A stretch of 64,000 nucleotides of DNA from contig NZ_CP060201.1 of assembly GCF_013407925.2 (NCBI RefSeq), positions 3,348,001 through 3,412,000 of the forward strand, written 5' to 3'. The notes under the pieces are model-generated. The model was given only the letters and a program-made list of their open reading frames with translations. It did no database searches and was not told where the DNA came from. The translations under genes and the position numbers were made by a program. This stretch comes from Pseudomonas protegens. Lineage in GTDB: Bacteria > Pseudomonadota > Gammaproteobacteria > Pseudomonadales > Pseudomonadaceae. Numbering within the stretch: the stretch's first letter is position 1; each line of letters starts with the position of its first letter. Shown here one piece after another: positions 62,057 through 64,000 of this stretch.

Positions 62057-63101
62057 GCTCTGTGCTCCTTGGTGTACGTGAGGTAGTGGCCTGATCGGCG
62101 TAGTGCCGGGCCAGTATGAGATCCTTGGCATCACTGCCGGGTTGACCGAGCCAGGTGTTGAACCCCAGGCGCTGGCGGCCGTTGAGTTGCAGCTTGGGCA
62201 CTTGGTCCTTCTGCAGGACCAGGTTCAGGTCCCAGTCCAGTTCATGCCCCAGGTATTCGGCGACCCAGGCCACCAGTTCCTTGAACTGCTGGCCGTCGGG
62301 CAGCATCCCCAGGTACTCGTCGAGCTTGAGCGGACCCAGGCGGATGCGGAATTTGTGCTGGCGGTCCCAGACGTGGCTGCCCAGGCAGAAGTCCACGCCC
62401 AGCTGGTGGGACTGCACCCCGAGCCGGCTGCGATCCGGCAGCTCCAGCCACTGGCCGACGTATTCCTCGATTGCCACCGGCAGGCCGAAGTACTCGCCGA
62501 TGATTGCCCGCAGGCCATCCGGGTAGCGGGTCTGGGCCGCCAGGTGGCCGCTGTAGTGCAGCTTGGCGGTGTCGGGGATCAGCCCCTGCTTGAGCAGGCT
62601 GGGCATGCCCCGGCCACTCAGGGCGGCCAGGCGCGCGGACCAGTAGTCGTCGTCCGGGCGGTCGTGGCTCACCGTCGGCCGGGCTTCGGCCCAGGCCCGG
62701 TAGAACAGGCTCAGCAGGCGGTGGTGGAACACATCGAGAAAGCGCTTGCTGGTGCTGTCGGCGTTGTTGCGCTGGCGCTCGCGCACGTACTCGGTGATGT
62801 GCAGCGGCAGCGGGCCGTTGGGCCCGCCCAGGCCGAAGAAGAACTGCTCCAGGCGCGTCGCCGCGCCCTCGCTGCCGGGGGTGACCGAAGCCAGGGTCGA
62901 GGGCGCGAAGGTGCAGTCGGCCTGCTGGCCCAGGCGCAGCGGATCGTCCGCCAGGCGCAGGGAGTGGCCGAAGCGCGGCAGTTGCGGCGACAGGCATTCG
63001 ATACGCCGCAAGGCCTGGAAGAAGTCGTACTCCCAGGGCTCGGCGTGCATCGCCGTCAGCGTATTCAAAGAGTCGGACGCCGTCCGGGCTGGGCTTTCCA
63101 T
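62049..63101 (-). CDS. tssG: T6SS baseplate subunit TssG
   Basis: 350 residues with the TssG pattern: WEYDFFQALRRIECLSPQLPRFGHSL at the start, FFGLGGPNGPLPLHITEYVRER, and FCLGSHVWDRQHKFRIRLGPL. With TssF, TssE and TssK it forms the wedge of the baseplate. Its start overlaps tssF by 37 bp. Confidence 0.95.
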   Translation of the reverse strand: MESPARTASDSLNTLTAMHAEPWEYDFFQALRRIECLSPQLPRFGHSLRLADDPLRLGQQADCTFAPSTLASVTPGSEGAATRLEQFFFGLGGPNGPLPLHITEYVRERQRNNADSTSKRFLDVFHHRLLSLFYRAWAEARPTVSHDRPDDDYWSARLAALSGRGMPSLLKQGLIPDTAKLHYSGHLAAQTRYPDGLRAIIGEYFGLPVAIEEYVGQWLELPDRSRLGVQSHQLGVDFCLGSHVWDRQHKFRIRLGPLKLDEYLGMLPDGQQFKELVAWVAEYLGHELDWDLNLVLQKDQVPKLQLNGRQRLGFNTWLGQPGSDAKDLILARHYADQATTSRTPRSTEHG

Positions 63102-64000
63102 CGCATGATCTCGCCGCGTTCGGTGGTACGGATCACCGTCTCGGTAAAACTGTTGATCGACACGTAACGTGCCAGGAAGCGCTCGAAGACCGCACCGAGG
63201 AGGAACACCCCGGTGCCGCGAAACGCGTTTTCATCGAATTCCAGGGTGATCTCCAGGCCCCGGCCAAAGACGATCGGCCCGGGCATCGGCAGGCGTCTTG
63301 TCACCGCCTTGCTGCTGACGTCCCGCAGGCCCTCGATCTGCAATTGCAGGGCCGCGTCGTTGCTGTCGCCATACAGCCGCAGCAGCTCGCGCAGGGCCGC
63401 CGCGCCTTGGCCCTGTTCGGCCAGAGACAGGTAGTTCAGCGACAGCTGGCTGATCAGGCGCCAGGCCTTGCCGTCGTGGGCATGGCTGGGGCGGGGCCGG
63501 CTCGGGCCGGCCAGGCAGCGGATGGCCTGCACCGGGGCGCTGTCGGCCAGGGTGAAGTCGGTCTTGCCGCTGCCCACGTTCATGAACAGCGGCAGGTCGC
63601 GGTTGGTGCACAGGGCACTGACCCCGAGCTGGCGCAGGTCGTGGCGATAGGGCGCCTGTCGGCTGTCCACCAGGCTGACGAACGACTCGCTGCCGATGTA
63701 GGTCGAGCGGGGACCGTTGCGGCGCTGGTCGCTGGACAGCACCCGCGGCTCGCGGCGCACGATGTAGTAAGCCTGGTCGCGGCCGTAGCGGGACGGGTCG
63801 CGCACCGCGTAGAACGGCAGGAATGGCTGTTCCGGCCCGGTGCCGTGGCCGCTGATGGCGGTCAGCGAGTGCACTTCGAAATCCATCGGCCGGGTGCGGT
63901 CGGCGATCACATGGTGCTCGTTGACCCGATCGGACAGGTGGATGCGGTCCAGGCGCTTGGGAAACAGGTTGATCGCCGGGGTGCAGAAGGGCACGAACTG
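63065..64000 (-). CDS. tssF: T6SS baseplate subunit TssF (5' end outside window)
   Basis: The C-terminal 310 or so residues of TssF (family length about 600). Signatures: VNEHHVIADRTRPMDFEVHS, FYAVRDPSRYGRDQAYYIVRRE, and the end FRGTGVFLLGAVFERFLARYVSINSFTE. The first ATG in the window (63994) is internal, so the gene is partial. The order tssF-tssG-clpV-vgrG matches HSI-I of P. aeruginosa. Confidence 0.94.
   Translation of the reverse strand, partial: QFVPFCTPAINLFPKRLDRIHLSDRVNEHHVIADRTRPMDFEVHSLTAISGHGTGPEQPFLPFYAVRDPSRYGRDQAYYIVRREPRVLSSDQRRNGPRSTYIGSESFVSLVDSRQAPYRHDLRQLGVSALCTNRDLPLFMNVGSGKTDFTLADSAPVQAIRCLAGPSRPRPSHAHDGKAWRLISQLSLNYLSLAEQGQGAAALRELLRLYGDSNDAALQLQIEGLRDVSSKAVTRRLPMPGPIVFGRGLEITLEFDENAFRGTGVFLLGAVFERFLARYVSINSFTETVIRTTERGEIMRWKAQPGRRPTL

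Overview
The window is Pseudomonas chromosome, most like the P. fluorescens/P. protegens/P. chlororaphis group. The evidence is high GC, the typical pseudomonad blocks pstS-pstC-pstA-pstB-phoU, phoB-phoR, ubiC-ubiA, rubA-rubB-hupA and aspA/LysR/purE-purK, several REP families, and an HSI-I-like type VI secretion (T6SS) cluster. Assignments rest on reading translations and motifs; no database search was run.

Layout. 1-4800: two tandem secreted ankyrin-repeat proteins and an AraC regulator, all on the minus strand. 4950-7495: a type I asparaginase and a sodium/amino-acid symporter. 7926-15442: a compact seven-gene minus-strand operon with overlapping start and stop codons. It reads, in transcription order, ketosynthase III, NAD-dependent epimerase/reductase, metallo-beta-lactamase-fold hydrolase, PaaK-like adenylate-forming enzyme, ATP-grasp ligase, GNAT-like acyltransferase, Rieske oxygenase. 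It looks like an orphan small-molecule or lipid pathway and is the best candidate here for an undescribed system. 15478-18620: small unknown proteins, including an exact protein-level duplicate of a DUF6124-like gene. Each copy has a structured 5' leader with a 31-codon upstream ORF and a stem pairing across the region before the start codon.

18966-27788: housekeeping metabolism (aspA, LysR regulator, purE, purK, small secreted or membrane proteins, hexose-6-phosphate mutarotase, thioesterase, MFS transporter). 27965-42443: phosphate regulon. Pho boxes precede pstS, pstC and phoB, and a further Pho-box-like site faces the divergent gene at 42060. PstC and PstA carry large extra N-terminal domains. 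Between the two halves lie a CheY-like regulator, a toxin-antitoxin pair, an M23 peptidase and a CorC-type protein. 42526-46006: ubiquinone genes, rubredoxin and its reductase, and the HU protein.

46172-64000: T6SS region. A plus-strand module encodes an EagT6-like chaperone, a Tse6-like PAAR toxin and a Tsi6-like immunity protein, followed by small paralogous genes. It converges on a minus-strand module tssF(partial)-tssG-clpV-vgrG-eag-rhs-immunity. The Rhs protein ends in a probable PD-(D/E)xK nuclease. Between the modules are probable immunity genes and decayed fragments of two of them, which suggests turnover of effector/immunity cargo.
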